A DNA stretch of 64,000 nucleotides from Azoarcus sp. KH32C (GCF_000349945.1 NC_020516.1:3534001-3598000), one strand, 5' to 3'. Shown: positions 6,295-15,819, counted from the stretch's first letter. Program-made: numbers and translations. Notes: generated from the sequence alone by a model not told the origin.

Positions 6295-8573
6295 TGCTTT
6301 TCCTCGGCCAGGGCACCCAGTGCCGCCAGCCGGGCCTCCAGCTCTTCGATGCGCACGTCCTTGGGGTGGCGCATGTAGTTCGGACGCGGGGTGTCGGCGT
6401 CGCGGAAGGTGTCGACGCTGCCCATGTAGAGCTTCGCGACGTCGTCGCCCCAGCAGCCGAAGTACTGCAGATGCGTCGGCGGCGTGTCGCGGTTCCAGCC
6501 CTTCACGAACTCGGCGTAAGGCACGCCGCGCGCCTTGCGGGCCTTGCGCTCGGCGTCGCGCGCAGCCTGGGTCGCGTCGTGATTGATCGCGAGCGTCACC
6601 GGGTCGAACTTGACCTTGTAGAGGCGCTCGGCAACTTCGGGCGAGATCAAGCCTTCCTCGATGTCCCGGATGACGCCGGCCGGATCGCGCTCCAACAGGT
6701 CGCCGTAACCCGCCCCCGCGCCCTGCGAGATCATGAACAATTCGCCGCGCTTCGATATCTCGAAGCCCATGCCCATGTGGTGGGTCGTGTAGGTCGCTCC
6801 GTCGAAGGGCCGCTCGTTCATGATCTCCTCGATCGAGTGCTTGAACTTCTCCGGCTCGTTGAGCAGCACGTCATAGACATCGACACCCTTCACCTTCGAC
6901 AGCGGATAGGCGCCGCAGGCGTAGCCGCCGAACAGGCCCTGCAGCGGCGGGAACTTCGCGCCCTGGCAGACCGTCATGAAGCCCCACTGCTCGCTGTCCT
7001 TGGTCGCGACGATCATCGTGTAACCCTGGCCGCCGCGGTACTTGCCCGGGGCGATCGCGTCGCGCGTCATCTTCTTCGACACGAGCTGCAGGAAGGGCAC
7101 GTCCTCCTCGTTGAGCTCCTGCTCGCCGATGTCGGCCATCGTCGCGAAGATCGGCGCCAGCGCGTGCTCGCCGTCGCGGTCGACGGTGGCGCCAGCGCCC
7201 ATGCCGTTCAAGTCCGCGCACAGGTTGCCGAGCGTCTCGCCGTGCTGGCTCACGCCGCCCCAGATGAAGGTGTTGATCATGTTGAAGGTCGGCGCATGCA
7301 CCTTCGTGTACTTCTCCGGGCAGCTGTAGAGGAACTTCGCGACCGCGTGCTGGCCGGCGGTGAAGCCGGTGAAGATCGACATCAGGCTCTGAGAGTTCGG
7401 CGCCGCGTACGAGCAGTTCACGATCGACGCGGGATCGGTGATCACCTCGATCGGCGCGAACGCCGCCTGGCCGCGCGGCAGGTCCGGCCACACGTAGCAC
7501 AGGAAGACCTGCGCGAGCATGCCCTTGAGGCCCGCGACGATGGTGTTGGTCGGACGGTTGGTGAACTCCGGCGCGGAGCCGCGGAAGTCGAAGATCAGCC
7601 GGTCGCCGGTCTTCGTGAGCTTGCAGTTGATCTTCACCAGGCAGTTCTCGCGCAACGTCGAGTCCTGCATGATGTAAGTGCGCACCGTCATGTCCGGCCA
7701 TTCGCTGATGCGGCGCTTCACTTCGGCGCGCACGTTCTCCATCGTCAGGCGCAGCGTCGAGACCAGCGCCTCGGGGCCGTCGGACTTCAGCGTCTCCTCG
7801 ATACGCTGCTTGATGCGCAGGCAGGCGAAGAGCTTGACCTTCATGTCCTCGTACTGCAGCTTGGGCTCGCGCACCGAGTTCTGCAGGAAGGTCAGGATGT
7901 CGCGCTTGATCTCGTAGTTCTCGACGACCTTGAAGGGGCTCATCTTCAGGCCTTCGTCGCACGGGCTCTCGGCCATCGAAGGCATGCCGCCGGGCTCGAT
8001 TGCTCCGTTCTCGCCCTCATGCACGGTCGAGGCGACCCAGCACACCAGCTTCCCTTCGTGGAAGATCGGCAGGATCATGCTCTGATCGGTGTTGTGCACG
8101 TTGCCGTAGCGCGAGTCGTTGTGGATGAAGCCGTCACCGTCGCGCACGCCGACCGTCGGGTCGTTGATCCAGTTCTTGATGATGAACTTGATCGGGTGGT
8201 GGACCAGCGCCGAGAAGATCAGCACGCCACCGGCACTGGCGATCGCGAGGTCGCCCGACGCGGAATACACGCCGGTGATCACGTCGCCCCACTTTGCGCC
8301 GGGCGCCGCACCCATCTGCTCGACCATCTCGTAGCCTTCGTCGCAGCCGGCCTGGATGCGGTCGCGGATCTTCGCGATGGTGTGCGCGTCGCTGACCTTG
8401 CGGATGCATTCGTCCTCGGCCTCGCTGCGCGGCATCAGGTCGTGGTTCTGCATGATCTCGGGATCGGGCCCGAGGAAGAGCGTGTTGTCGCTGAGGAATT
8501 TCTTGATCAGCGCCAGTTCCTCGGCGCTGGGGGTCTTGGCCCGGACGGGCGTTGCAATGTCGTTCATGTTCAA
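6291..8573 (-). CDS. apc4: HyuB-type carboxylase subunit (acetophenone carboxylase subunit 4)
   Basis: This 760-residue HyuB-family protein is related to the N-methylhydantoinase B and acetone carboxylase alpha subunits. Family features include a metal-binding region near the N-terminus (IFSALVHHPIKFI, HNDSRYGNVHNTDQSMI), EHALAPIFATMADIGEQE in the middle and the Gly-rich GKYRGGQGYTMIV segment. In the family this subunit carries the metal site that joins the activated carboxyl group to the ketone enolate. It follows apc3 by about 40 bases and overlaps apc5. Its length fits the large HyuB partner of an Apc complex. Nothing is truncated. Confidence 0.88.
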   Translation of the reverse strand: MNMNDIATPVRAKTPSAEELALIKKFLSDNTLFLGPDPEIMQNHDLMPRSEAEDECIRKVSDAHTIAKIRDRIQAGCDEGYEMVEQMGAAPGAKWGDVITGVYSASGDLAIASAGGVLIFSALVHHPIKFIIKNWINDPTVGVRDGDGFIHNDSRYGNVHNTDQSMILPIFHEGKLVCWVASTVHEGENGAIEPGGMPSMAESPCDEGLKMSPFKVVENYEIKRDILTFLQNSVREPKLQYEDMKVKLFACLRIKQRIEETLKSDGPEALVSTLRLTMENVRAEVKRRISEWPDMTVRTYIMQDSTLRENCLVKINCKLTKTGDRLIFDFRGSAPEFTNRPTNTIVAGLKGMLAQVFLCYVWPDLPRGQAAFAPIEVITDPASIVNCSYAAPNSQSLMSIFTGFTAGQHAVAKFLYSCPEKYTKVHAPTFNMINTFIWGGVSQHGETLGNLCADLNGMGAGATVDRDGEHALAPIFATMADIGEQELNEEDVPFLQLVSKKMTRDAIAPGKYRGGQGYTMIVATKDSEQWGFMTVCQGAKFPPLQGLFGGYACGAYPLSKVKGVDVYDVLLNEPEKFKHSIEEIMNERPFDGATYTTHHMGMGFEISKRGELFMISQGAGAGYGDLLERDPAGVIRDIEEGLISPEVAERLYKVKFDPVTLAINHDATQAARDAERKARKARGVPYAEFVKGWNRDTPPTHLQYFGCWGDDVAKLYMGSVDTFRDADTPRPNYMRHPKDVRIEELEARLAALGALAEEKQ

Positions 8574-8612
8574 TCCTGTCTGATAGGTGGGTCGTTGGAT
8601 GTCCGGCTACCC

Positions 8613-10748
8613 TCAGGTGCGCAGGAACCAGGAGGCACCCTGCTTCGCCGCGACGAACTTCCAGCCCGGATTCACGAGGAAGGTGGTCACTTCGGAGGCG
8701 ACGATCGCGGGGCCCTCGATCTGCACGCCCGGCTCGATCGCCGAGCGGCTCCACACCGGCGTCTCGAACGCGCCGTCGTGGCCGACGAAGTAACACTTGC
8801 GGGTGCTCGCGGGCTTGGGCGGCGAGCGGCGCTGGTCCTCGGGCACCGGCTTGATGTCCTCGAACTGCACGGTCTCGTGGCGCACGAAGGCGGCGACGCG
8901 GATCGTGTTGATGCGGATGCCCGCTTCCGGCGCCTGCGAGCCTTCGCCGAAGCGCTTGCCGTAGTCGTTGGCGAACTGCTCGATGATCGCGAGCACGTCG
9001 GCGACACCGTGCATCTCGTGCTTCGGGATGACCGCGGTGGTCTGCACGAGCTGGTTGCCATAGCGCAGGTCGAGCTCGAGGTTGTGGCAGATCTCCTCGC
9101 GCGGCACGCCCTGGCGGATCAGATCCTGGGTGCCCTGTTCCTTCAGGTCGGCGACGATCTCGTTGAAGCGCTCATAGTCGTCGAAGAGCTTCAGCGAGTT
9201 CGAGTCGTACAGCACCATGTACAGCGAGGTCTCGTGGATGTGCAGCTGGTGCATGTTGCCGGCGCCGACGGCCGAGAACACCGAGCTCAACGGCGGCGCG
9301 AGGATCTTGTCGATGCTGAGGTTCTGCGCGATGCCGCAGCAATGCAGCGGGCCGTTGCCTCCATAGGCCAGCATCGTGAAGTCCTTCGGGTCGTAGCCGC
9401 GCGCGCGCAGCTCCGTGAAGAGACCGTTCGCCATGTTGTCGTCGACCTTCTCGCGGATCAGCAGCGCCGCCTCGATCACCGAGCAGTCGAGGTCGTCGCA
9501 CAGCGCGTCCTCGATCGCCGCCGACGCGCGCCGCGGATTGAGCGGAATCGAGCCGCCGGCGTAGTTCTGCGGATCGAGGTAGCCGAGCAGCAGGTCGGCG
9601 TCGGTCACGGTCGGCTTCATGCCGCCGCGGTCGTAGCAGGCCGGGCCGGGGTCGGAACCCGCCGACTCGGGGCCGCATTTCACGGTGTCGTACATGCGGT
9701 CGTAGCTCGCGATCGAGCCTCCGCCGGCACCCAGCGTGACGAGGTGCACCATCGGCACCGACACCAGCCAGCGGTCGATGACCGGGTTGAAGTCGTAGTG
9801 CTTGATGCCGCCATCGACGACGATGCCGATGTCGTAGCTCGTGCCGCCCATGTCGGTCGCGACGACGTTGCCGAGGCCCGCCATCGCGGCGAGGTGCTCG
9901 GAGGCGCCGATGCCGGACACCGGCCCCGAGTGGATGGTCTGCAGCGCATCGGTCGAGTTCAACTGCGCCATGCCACCCGAGTTGTGGATGACCAGCATCG
10001 GCTTCTCGTAGCGGTGCGCGCGCAGGTTCTGCTCCAGCGCCGACAGCGCGTGGTACATCGTCGAGTGCAGGTAGCCGTCGACAATCGCCGAGGTCGCCCG
10101 CACGTACTCGCCCTTACGCCCCGCGACCTGGTGCGACAGGATCACCGGGATCGCGCCCAGCAGGTGCGAGGGGTATTCCTCGAGCAGGATCTCCTCGATG
10201 CGCTGCTCGTGCGCGGGATTCACGACCGCATTGACCAGCGCGACGACGATGATCTCCGCGCCGCGGTCGACCAGCGAGCGGATCTGCGTGCGCACGTCGT
10301 CCTCGTCGAGCGCCATCACCAGCTCGCCCTGGAAGTCCACGCGCTCGCGCACGCCGCGGATCATGTGCGGCAGCACCAGCGGATCGGGGCGCTGCGCGTT
10401 GGGCATGTCCTGCTGGCCCATGTTGTCCAGCCCTTCGCCGTAGCCGCGGGCACGGGACAGCGGCACGGTCGCCTCGTAGCCGGCGGTGACCAGCATGCCG
10501 ATCTTGGGTCCCTTGTGCTCGATCAGCGCGTTGGTGCCGAGCGTGGTCGCGTAGCGCACCGAGTCGACCTGCGACAGGATCTCCTCGAGCTCCAGCCCCA
10601 GGACGTGGTAGGCCTTGCTCAGGGCTTCGTTGAAGCCCAGCGCCAGGTTGTGATGGGTGGTCAGGGCCTTGGCTTCGATGTACTTGCCGTCCCACACCAC
10701 GAAACAATCGGTGAAGGTGCCACCGATATCAACTGATACTCGCCTCAT
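8613..10748 (-). CDS. apc3: HyuA-type carboxylase subunit (acetophenone carboxylase subunit 3)
   Basis: This 711-residue HyuA-family protein starts with the phosphate-binding motif VSVDIGGTFTDCFV (residues 4-17), has the second ATP motif DMGGTSYDIG near residue 300 and the Gly-rich GAGGGSIASYD. HyuA-type subunits phosphorylate the substrates with ATP during carboxylation. It is the second HyuA protein of the operon (see apc1). Two different HyuA subunits beside one HyuB mark acetophenone carboxylase and are consistent with separate phosphorylation of bicarbonate and ketone. The gene lies between the small zinc-ribbon subunit and the HyuB gene. Confidence 0.88.
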   Translation of the reverse strand: MRRVSVDIGGTFTDCFVVWDGKYIEAKALTTHHNLALGFNEALSKAYHVLGLELEEILSQVDSVRYATTLGTNALIEHKGPKIGMLVTAGYEATVPLSRARGYGEGLDNMGQQDMPNAQRPDPLVLPHMIRGVRERVDFQGELVMALDEDDVRTQIRSLVDRGAEIIVVALVNAVVNPAHEQRIEEILLEEYPSHLLGAIPVILSHQVAGRKGEYVRATSAIVDGYLHSTMYHALSALEQNLRAHRYEKPMLVIHNSGGMAQLNSTDALQTIHSGPVSGIGASEHLAAMAGLGNVVATDMGGTSYDIGIVVDGGIKHYDFNPVIDRWLVSVPMVHLVTLGAGGGSIASYDRMYDTVKCGPESAGSDPGPACYDRGGMKPTVTDADLLLGYLDPQNYAGGSIPLNPRRASAAIEDALCDDLDCSVIEAALLIREKVDDNMANGLFTELRARGYDPKDFTMLAYGGNGPLHCCGIAQNLSIDKILAPPLSSVFSAVGAGNMHQLHIHETSLYMVLYDSNSLKLFDDYERFNEIVADLKEQGTQDLIRQGVPREEICHNLELDLRYGNQLVQTTAVIPKHEMHGVADVLAIIEQFANDYGKRFGEGSQAPEAGIRINTIRVAAFVRHETVQFEDIKPVPEDQRRSPPKPASTRKCYFVGHDGAFETPVWSRSAIEPGVQIEGPAIVASEVTTFLVNPGWKFVAAKQGASWFLRT

Positions 10749-10801
10749 GCTATCTCCTCGATTCCTTTGGAGCCCCGGCCGGGGCTCGGTGGCTTAGTGG
10801 C

Positions 10802-11203
10802 TCAGTGGCCGTGATTGCCCTTGCCGGCCGTGACGGCGGGACCGGTGACGGGCTCCGCCAGCTCTTCGCGCTTCGCCCATTGCGCCTTCAGCGCGGGCAG
10901 GTCGGGCTGCATGTCGTGAAGCGGCGGATGGCCGGGGATCGCATACTCGGTCTCGACCATCGTTCCGCAGCTCGGGCAGTAGTACTCGAGGATGCGCACC
11001 CACTCGGGATCGGGGCTGAACGTGAAGCGGTACTTTTCCGGGTCGATGATGGGCGGATGGATTTCGCGCGGGTCGCGGTTGTGGACCAGCATCCCCTCCT
11101 TGTAGCCCTTGGTCGCGGGCCCGACCACGTGGTCGCAGACGCGGCATTCCCACTGCTCGGAGTCGAGGTCGATGCGCAGGTATTCGGTCATCTGTACTTT
11201 CAT
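10802..11203 (-). CDS. apc2: small zinc-ribbon carboxylase subunit (acetophenone carboxylase subunit 2)
   Basis: This 133-residue protein (about 15 kDa) resembles the acetone carboxylase gamma family. It contains two Cys pairs, CRVCDH (about 20-25) and CPSCGT (about 75-80), expected to hold one structural zinc, and a His-rich tail (GKGNHGH). The start lies 5 bases after apc1, so the two are coupled. It is shorter than acetone carboxylase gamma and matches the 15-kDa Apc subunit. Zn supply by the nearby COG0523 protein is a possibility only. Confidence 0.85.
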   Translation of the reverse strand: MKVQMTEYLRIDLDSEQWECRVCDHVVGPATKGYKEGMLVHNRDPREIHPPIIDPEKYRFTFSPDPEWVRILEYYCPSCGTMVETEYAIPGHPPLHDMQPDLPALKAQWAKREELAEPVTGPAVTAGKGNHGH

Positions 11204-11208
11204 GATCT

Positions 11209-13146
11209 TTACGCCTTTCTCTTCAGCAAAATGTCGCCCGCATCGCTGATGACGAAGCTCCAGCCATCCAGCACGCGGCAGGTAAAGTAGTCTTCCTCGA
11301 GGATCGCCGGCCCCGTCGCGTGGTCACCCGCCGCGAGCTGCGAGAGCTTGTAGACCGGGACGTCAATGCGGCCCTGGCCGCGCGTGAGCACGTTGCGCAC
11401 CCCGTCCGCCTTCGCCGCGGCGCCCTCGATGAACTTCGCGGTCTTGCCGGCTTCCTCGCGCAGCGGCTTCACCGCGGTCAGCTCCAGCTCGACCGAGCGC
11501 GCCTTCTTGAACTCGGCCGGGAAGGCGGGGTGATCGCCGACCGGGCGCGACACTTCCTCGCCCTCCGCGATCTCGGCGACGAGCCGGGCATGCACTTCGT
11601 ACTCGCCCTCGCCGAAGCCCTCCGCGAACATGTCGCGGCCGGCCTTGACTTTCAGCTCCGCCAGCGCGTCGGCGACGCCCTGGTCGCTGCGCTCGTCGAT
11701 CGCCACCGCATAGCGCTGCGACACGTCGCAGGAGCCGATGCCGAAGGCGCTGAACACGGCGGCGAGCTGGGGCACGGCGACCGTGTCGATGCCGGCCTTT
11801 TCAGCGACACCGCACGCATTGAGCGGACCGGCGCCGCCGAAGGCGAGCAGCACCGTTTCGGGCGAGATCTTCGTGAAGCGGTGCAGCTCGACGGCGATCT
11901 TGTCCTCGTAGGCGTGCTCCATCTGCAGCAGCGCCTCGTCGAGCCCGACGCCGAGCGGCTGCGCGATGTTCAGCGTCACTGCGGTCGCGGCGCGGTCGAG
12001 GTCGAGCGCCATGCCGCCGCCGAAGTAGGACTTCGGATCGAAGATGCCGGAGAGCAGGCTCGCGTCGGTAATCGTCGCTTCCTTGCCGCCGCGGCCGAAG
12101 GCAGCCGGGCCGGGCACGGCACCGACGCTCTCGGGGCCGATCGCAATGCGGTTATTCACCACCTTGAAGATCGAACTGCCGCCCGCACCCGCGCTCATGA
12201 TTTCGCACAGCGGGAAGGACACGCTGATACCTTCCACGTGGCCGCGGCGCACCTCGGCGACCTTGCCGTGCAGGCACTGGCCGATGTCGGTCGTCGTGCC
12301 GCCGACGTCGATCGCGACGACGTCCGGCAGGTCGTACAGGCGTGCGAAGGACTTCATTCCCTCCATGCCGCCGCGCGGACCCGAGCTGTAGGTCTTGATC
12401 GCGACGGTCTTCGCCACCCGCGACGCGTCGCCATCGTTGCGGAAGATCAGCAGCGGGTTCTTCGTGCGATAGGCGCGCAGGCGGTTCTCGGCGTTGAACA
12501 GGAAGGCCTCCATCGCCGGATGCAGGAAGGAGTTGATCAGCGCCGTCCAGGTGCGGCGCACGACGTCGCGGTCGGTGGTCAGGTCGCTGCCGTAGAGCAC
12601 CGGCACGGCCCCCAGCAGATGGCGCGGGTAGCGGCGCAGCACGACCTTCTTGAAGCGGGTCTCGATGTCGAGGAAGTCCGCGCCGTCGAAACTCACGACC
12701 AGGCGGTTCGCCCCGGCGGCCGTCAGCTGGTTGATGGCCTTGACGACTTCGAGGTCGGCATCGCCGCTCTTCACCGCCTCGCCGTCGAGCATCACGATGC
12801 GGTCGCCGACGAGCGCCTCGTACACTTCCGGATCGTGCTCGGCGAGGCGAACCGGCAGGTCGCGCGCCGCCTTGTCGAGGATCAGCCCCAGCCGCGGGCC
12901 CTTGCGCTCGCAGATCGCGTTGGTGCCCTGGGTGGTCGAGTAGCGGATCAGATCCACTTCCTCGAGCAGCCGGCTCACGTTCTGCTCTCCGTAAATCACG
13001 CCGGATGCCTTTTGCAGGCCGTCGAAGAAGCACTTGCTCAGGTCATACGGTGTCGTAAGAACCTTCGTCTTCTTCACGACGCCGTCGTGATTGATACAGA
13101 TATCGGTGAGCGTGCCACCGTTATCGATGTTTATTTGCAATCCCAT
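11209..13146 (-). CDS. apc1: HyuA-type carboxylase subunit (acetophenone carboxylase subunit 1)
   Basis: This first gene of the operon encodes 645 residues (about 70 kDa). It is a HyuA-family ATPase-type subunit with INIDNGGTLTDICI at the N-terminus, AIDVGGTTTDIGQ in the middle and SAGAGGSSIFK. The first motif has Asn-Gly-Gly where apc3 has Ile-Gly-Gly, showing divergence of the two paralogues. A strong ribosome site, AAGGAGGTAA, sits 8 bases before ATG. About 140 bases upstream of the transcription start region is a perfect -24/-12 promoter. The subunit likely phosphorylates one of the two substrates in ATP-dependent ketone carboxylation. Confidence 0.88.
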   Translation of the reverse strand: MGLQINIDNGGTLTDICINHDGVVKKTKVLTTPYDLSKCFFDGLQKASGVIYGEQNVSRLLEEVDLIRYSTTQGTNAICERKGPRLGLILDKAARDLPVRLAEHDPEVYEALVGDRIVMLDGEAVKSGDADLEVVKAINQLTAAGANRLVVSFDGADFLDIETRFKKVVLRRYPRHLLGAVPVLYGSDLTTDRDVVRRTWTALINSFLHPAMEAFLFNAENRLRAYRTKNPLLIFRNDGDASRVAKTVAIKTYSSGPRGGMEGMKSFARLYDLPDVVAIDVGGTTTDIGQCLHGKVAEVRRGHVEGISVSFPLCEIMSAGAGGSSIFKVVNNRIAIGPESVGAVPGPAAFGRGGKEATITDASLLSGIFDPKSYFGGGMALDLDRAATAVTLNIAQPLGVGLDEALLQMEHAYEDKIAVELHRFTKISPETVLLAFGGAGPLNACGVAEKAGIDTVAVPQLAAVFSAFGIGSCDVSQRYAVAIDERSDQGVADALAELKVKAGRDMFAEGFGEGEYEVHARLVAEIAEGEEVSRPVGDHPAFPAEFKKARSVELELTAVKPLREEAGKTAKFIEGAAAKADGVRNVLTRGQGRIDVPVYKLSQLAAGDHATGPAILEEDYFTCRVLDGWSFVISDAGDILLKRKA

Positions 13147-13297
13147 ATTGCGTTACCTCCTTTCCAACGGGCGCGGATAATCTCGGTTTAACCATTTTTT
13201 CGGGACGCAAATGGCGTTTTGAAACTCGCGCCATTAATCCTTCCGATGTCATCGAGGAAATCCGCTGCGCCATCGGAGGAGTCTCCGAGGGATAAAT

Positions 13298-13313
13298 AGC
13301 AACCGGTGTGCCA
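13298..13313 (-). promoter_or_regulatory. sigma-54 promoter of apc1-apc5
   Basis: The minus strand reads TGGCACACCGGTTGCT, with GG and GC separated by exactly 10 bases and a full TGGCAC plus TTGC. Transcription would start near 13287, leaving a leader of about 140 bases. An AT-rich stretch at 13340-13390 between promoter and activator sites could be bent by IHF. Confidence 0.85.
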
Positions 13314-13408
13314 GTCAGTCGCAAGACCCGAATTAACGCGTATATTATTGTTTTTATTGATTTATTAATTTATCAAAGCTTAATTTCGGCGCGTATCGCA
13401 TTAATTAC

Positions 13409-13458
13409 CGTCCGATTTCCGGATCATCGTCCGAATGTAGGAAGACGGCGATCGGACC
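13409..13458. promoter_or_regulatory. activator sites (UAS) upstream of apc1
   Basis: CGTCCGATTTCCGGATC (13409-13425) matches 14 of 17 bases of the perfect palindrome found upstream of the activator gene. Extra half-sites CGTCCGA (13428-13434) and TCGGACC (13452-13458) follow. They lie 100-150 bp upstream of the -24/-12 element, as expected for a sigma-54 enhancer. Binding is inferred from repetition. Confidence 0.65.
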
Positions 13459-13484
13459 CGTTGACAATTCGGCACGAAAACCAT

Positions 13485-13527
13485 GGAAATAAAATGGGGC
13501 GGTCAGCCATTGCTGAACCGCCCCATT
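13485..13527 (-). terminator. Rho-independent terminator of the sigma-54 activator gene
   Basis: Perfect 11-bp arms AATGGGGCGGT and ACCGCCCCATT, extended by CAGC/GCTG, are followed on the minus strand by TTTTATTT. It isolates the activator gene from the apc promoter just downstream. Confidence 0.85.
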
Positions 13528-13560
13528 CGGGATAACAGCCGGCCGCGAGGCCGGATCGAT

Positions 13561-15600
13561 TTAATTGCGGATGCTGCGCACCGAATCCACCAGGGAATCG
13601 AGATCGAAACGCTTGAGCTTCAGATAAAGCGTGCTCTTGGCGATCCCCAATGCCCGGGCGACCGCCGCCATGTTGCCGCCGTGGTTGCGGATCGCTTTCA
13701 GGATCGCGTCGCGCTCGGCGTCTTCGAGCCGGTTGCCTTCGCTCGCCACCTGCGGTTGCGCAAACGGGCGTGATGGCGATTCGACGGGTGCAGCGCCTCT
13801 GCCGAGGATTTCCGGGGGCAGGCATTCGTCGCCGAGGATGTGATCGGGCGCCGTCAGCAGCATGCTTTCCATGATGTTGCGGAATTCGCGGATATTGCCC
13901 GGCCACGCATACGCCTGCAGCGCTTCGAGCGTGCCGGGCAGCAGCACGCCCTTACGCACGCCATGCTGCTGCGCGAGCCGCTCGAGGTAATAATCGGCGA
14001 GCAGCGGAATGTCTCCGATCCGTTCGCGCAAGGGCGGAATATGCACGCTCGTGACGGCGACGCGGTAGAAGAGATCCATGCGGAAGCGCCCCTCTTCGAC
14101 TTCCTTGCGCAGGTCGCGGTTCGTCGCCGCGATCAGGCGGAATTTGACCTTGCGCGGCTTGTTTTCGCCCAGGCGATAGACCTCGCCCTCTTCCAGCACG
14201 CGCAGGAAATGCGGCTGCAGGTCGAGCGGCATCTCGCCGATCTCGTCGAGGAAGAGCGTGCCGCCGTCGGCTGCCTCGACCTTCCCGATCATGCCGCCGC
14301 GGCGCGCGCCGGTGAAGGCGCCGTCGGTGTAGCCGAAAAGCTCGCTCGTCAGCAGTTCGCGCGAGAAGCCACCGCAGTTCAACGCGACGAAGGGGCCGTC
14401 TTTCGCGCTACCCCCTTCGTGCATGCAGCGCGCGAAGACGTCCTTGCCGACACCGGTTTCGCCGAGCATCAGCACCGGCACGTTGGAACGCGCGAGCTGA
14501 CGCGCACGGGCCACCGCTTCCAGCGTATTCCGGCTCTGGCCGATGACGCGCGCGAAGGCTCCCTTGTCGGATGCCAAACCCGTTTCTCCTTCCTGCATTC
14601 CTCCCGCGACGAAGCTCGCGGGGGAACGGTTCGGCAGCGTCAGCAAGGTGCCGATGCGTTGCCCGTTGTGCATCACCGGCGCGAGCCACTCGGGTCTGAT
14701 CCAGTCGGGCAGATGGTCCGGCAGCGCGTCGCCGCGCGCGACGCCGAGCGACACGTCGTTGAGCGTCAGGCCGCGACGACCGGCGACATCCTCGCCCAGG
14801 CCCGCCAGCACGGCCGAAGCGCGCTCGTTGGCCTTGATCGGCAGTCCGCGACGGTCGAGCACGATCAGGCCATCCGCCGTGCTCGTCGCCAGGTTGCGCA
14901 TGCATTGTTCGAGCAGCCGATAGCGATAGTCCATCTCGATGCGTGCGAGCCGGTTCTCGATGCGGCCCGCGGTCGTCACGACCAGTGCGAGGCTGTGGCG
15001 GTTGTAGGTGCCGTTCAGGCCGGATACGTCGATCACGCCAAGGATGCGATTGTCGTAGGGGTCCCGAATCACCGTCGCCGAGCACGTCCAACGCTTGATG
15101 CCCGCGCAGAAGTGCTCCGCGGAGTGGATCTGCACCGGCTGGCCCAAGGTCAGCGCGGTGCCGATCGCATTGGTGCCGCAGGCGTTCTCGCTCCAGTCGC
15201 TGCCCGGCAGCAGATGCACGTTCTCGGTCGCCCCGCGGGTCGAAGTCGAGGAATCGCCTTCCAGGCTCAGGATCGTGCCTTGATGGTCGGTGAGGACCAT
15301 CACGGTCCCGGTCTCGGACAGGAACTCGCGCGCCTCGGCCATCACCGGCGTGCTCGCGGTCAACAGTTCATGATGTTCGGTGCGCAGCGAGTACAGCGAG
15401 TTCTCGCCGAGCGGCTCGGGAGCCTGGTAACGGCTCGGGTCGACGCTTGCATCGAGGCAGCGTTGCCACGAATCGTCGATCAGGCGCCGCAGCGCATTGC
15501 CGTGAGCCCGTTCGCCGTTCAGAAAACGCTCCCACGACGCCATGATGTGTCCGTCGTTCTCGGGGCGCGGGAACAACTGGCTAGGCTGCATGACTTGCAT
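13561..15600 (-). CDS. AcoR-like sigma-54-dependent transcriptional activator
   Basis: This 679-residue enhancer-binding protein has an AcoR-type N-terminal GAF sensor, then a central AAA+ domain with Walker A (GETGVGKD), the sigma-54 contact motif GAFTGA and Walker B (TLFLDEIGEMP), and a C-terminal Fis-type helix-turn-helix (NMAAVARALGIAKSTLYLKL). It has no receiver or V4R domain, so it is a one-component regulator likely triggered by a small molecule binding the GAF region. The start at MQVMQPSQLF is chosen because GGAGGAG precedes it and because a longer frame would include its own -24/-12 promoter. It likely drives apc1-5, both divergent operons at 22.7-23.1 kb and itself. Position and the repeated UAS support this. 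Confidence 0.92.
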   Translation of the reverse strand: MQVMQPSQLFPRPENDGHIMASWERFLNGERAHGNALRRLIDDSWQRCLDASVDPSRYQAPEPLGENSLYSLRTEHHELLTASTPVMAEAREFLSETGTVMVLTDHQGTILSLEGDSSTSTRGATENVHLLPGSDWSENACGTNAIGTALTLGQPVQIHSAEHFCAGIKRWTCSATVIRDPYDNRILGVIDVSGLNGTYNRHSLALVVTTAGRIENRLARIEMDYRYRLLEQCMRNLATSTADGLIVLDRRGLPIKANERASAVLAGLGEDVAGRRGLTLNDVSLGVARGDALPDHLPDWIRPEWLAPVMHNGQRIGTLLTLPNRSPASFVAGGMQEGETGLASDKGAFARVIGQSRNTLEAVARARQLARSNVPVLMLGETGVGKDVFARCMHEGGSAKDGPFVALNCGGFSRELLTSELFGYTDGAFTGARRGGMIGKVEAADGGTLFLDEIGEMPLDLQPHFLRVLEEGEVYRLGENKPRKVKFRLIAATNRDLRKEVEEGRFRMDLFYRVAVTSVHIPPLRERIGDIPLLADYYLERLAQQHGVRKGVLLPGTLEALQAYAWPGNIREFRNIMESMLLTAPDHILGDECLPPEILGRGAAPVESPSRPFAQPQVASEGNRLEDAERDAILKAIRNHGGNMAAVARALGIAKSTLYLKLKRFDLDSLVDSVRSIRN

Positions 15601-15728
15601 CGACACTCCTCCTTCGTCTCTCTTCGTATCGACCGATGCCTGCCGCTGGAGGCGGCAGCTCCGTCGATCTCTTTTGATTTTTTTGCTTCTACCGGCATTC
15701 CGTCGCCAGAACCCCGCGCGGAATGGTT

Positions 15729-15744
15729 CGCAATCATCGTGCCA
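15729..15744 (-). promoter_or_regulatory. sigma-54 promoter of the activator gene
   Basis: The minus strand reads TGGCACGATGATTGCG, with GG-N10-GC and a full TGGCACG plus TTGC. Transcription would start near 15718, about 120 bases before the chosen ATG. It implies positive autoregulation. Confidence 0.8.
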
Positions 15745-15819
15745 AGCGCTTCGACGCCGGCAAAAGACGCCATTTACCACTTTAGCACTAGGATTTGCCG
15801 GCCGCGCCGAAGATCGGAG

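Noticed and set aside
6294..10736. A 1,480-codon open frame on the plus strand opposite apc3 and apc4
   Set aside because: It is the antisense of two clear HyuA/HyuB genes. Such long shadow frames are common in GC-rich DNA, and its composition is rich in Arg, His and Val with no recognisable domain.
5422..13146. Assignment as acetone carboxylase acxABC
   Set aside because: Acetone carboxylase has three subunits with a single HyuA protein. Here there are two HyuA proteins, a short 15-kDa zinc-ribbon subunit and a fifth gene.
11320..13191. A 623-codon plus-strand frame opposite apc1
   Set aside because: Same reason: it covers apc1 in antisense, has no ribosome site or domain, and would run through the apc1 ribosome site.
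13340..13390. AT-rich block as a horizontally acquired fragment
   Set aside because: It lies between an activator site and a sigma-54 promoter, where IHF-bent AT-rich DNA is expected.
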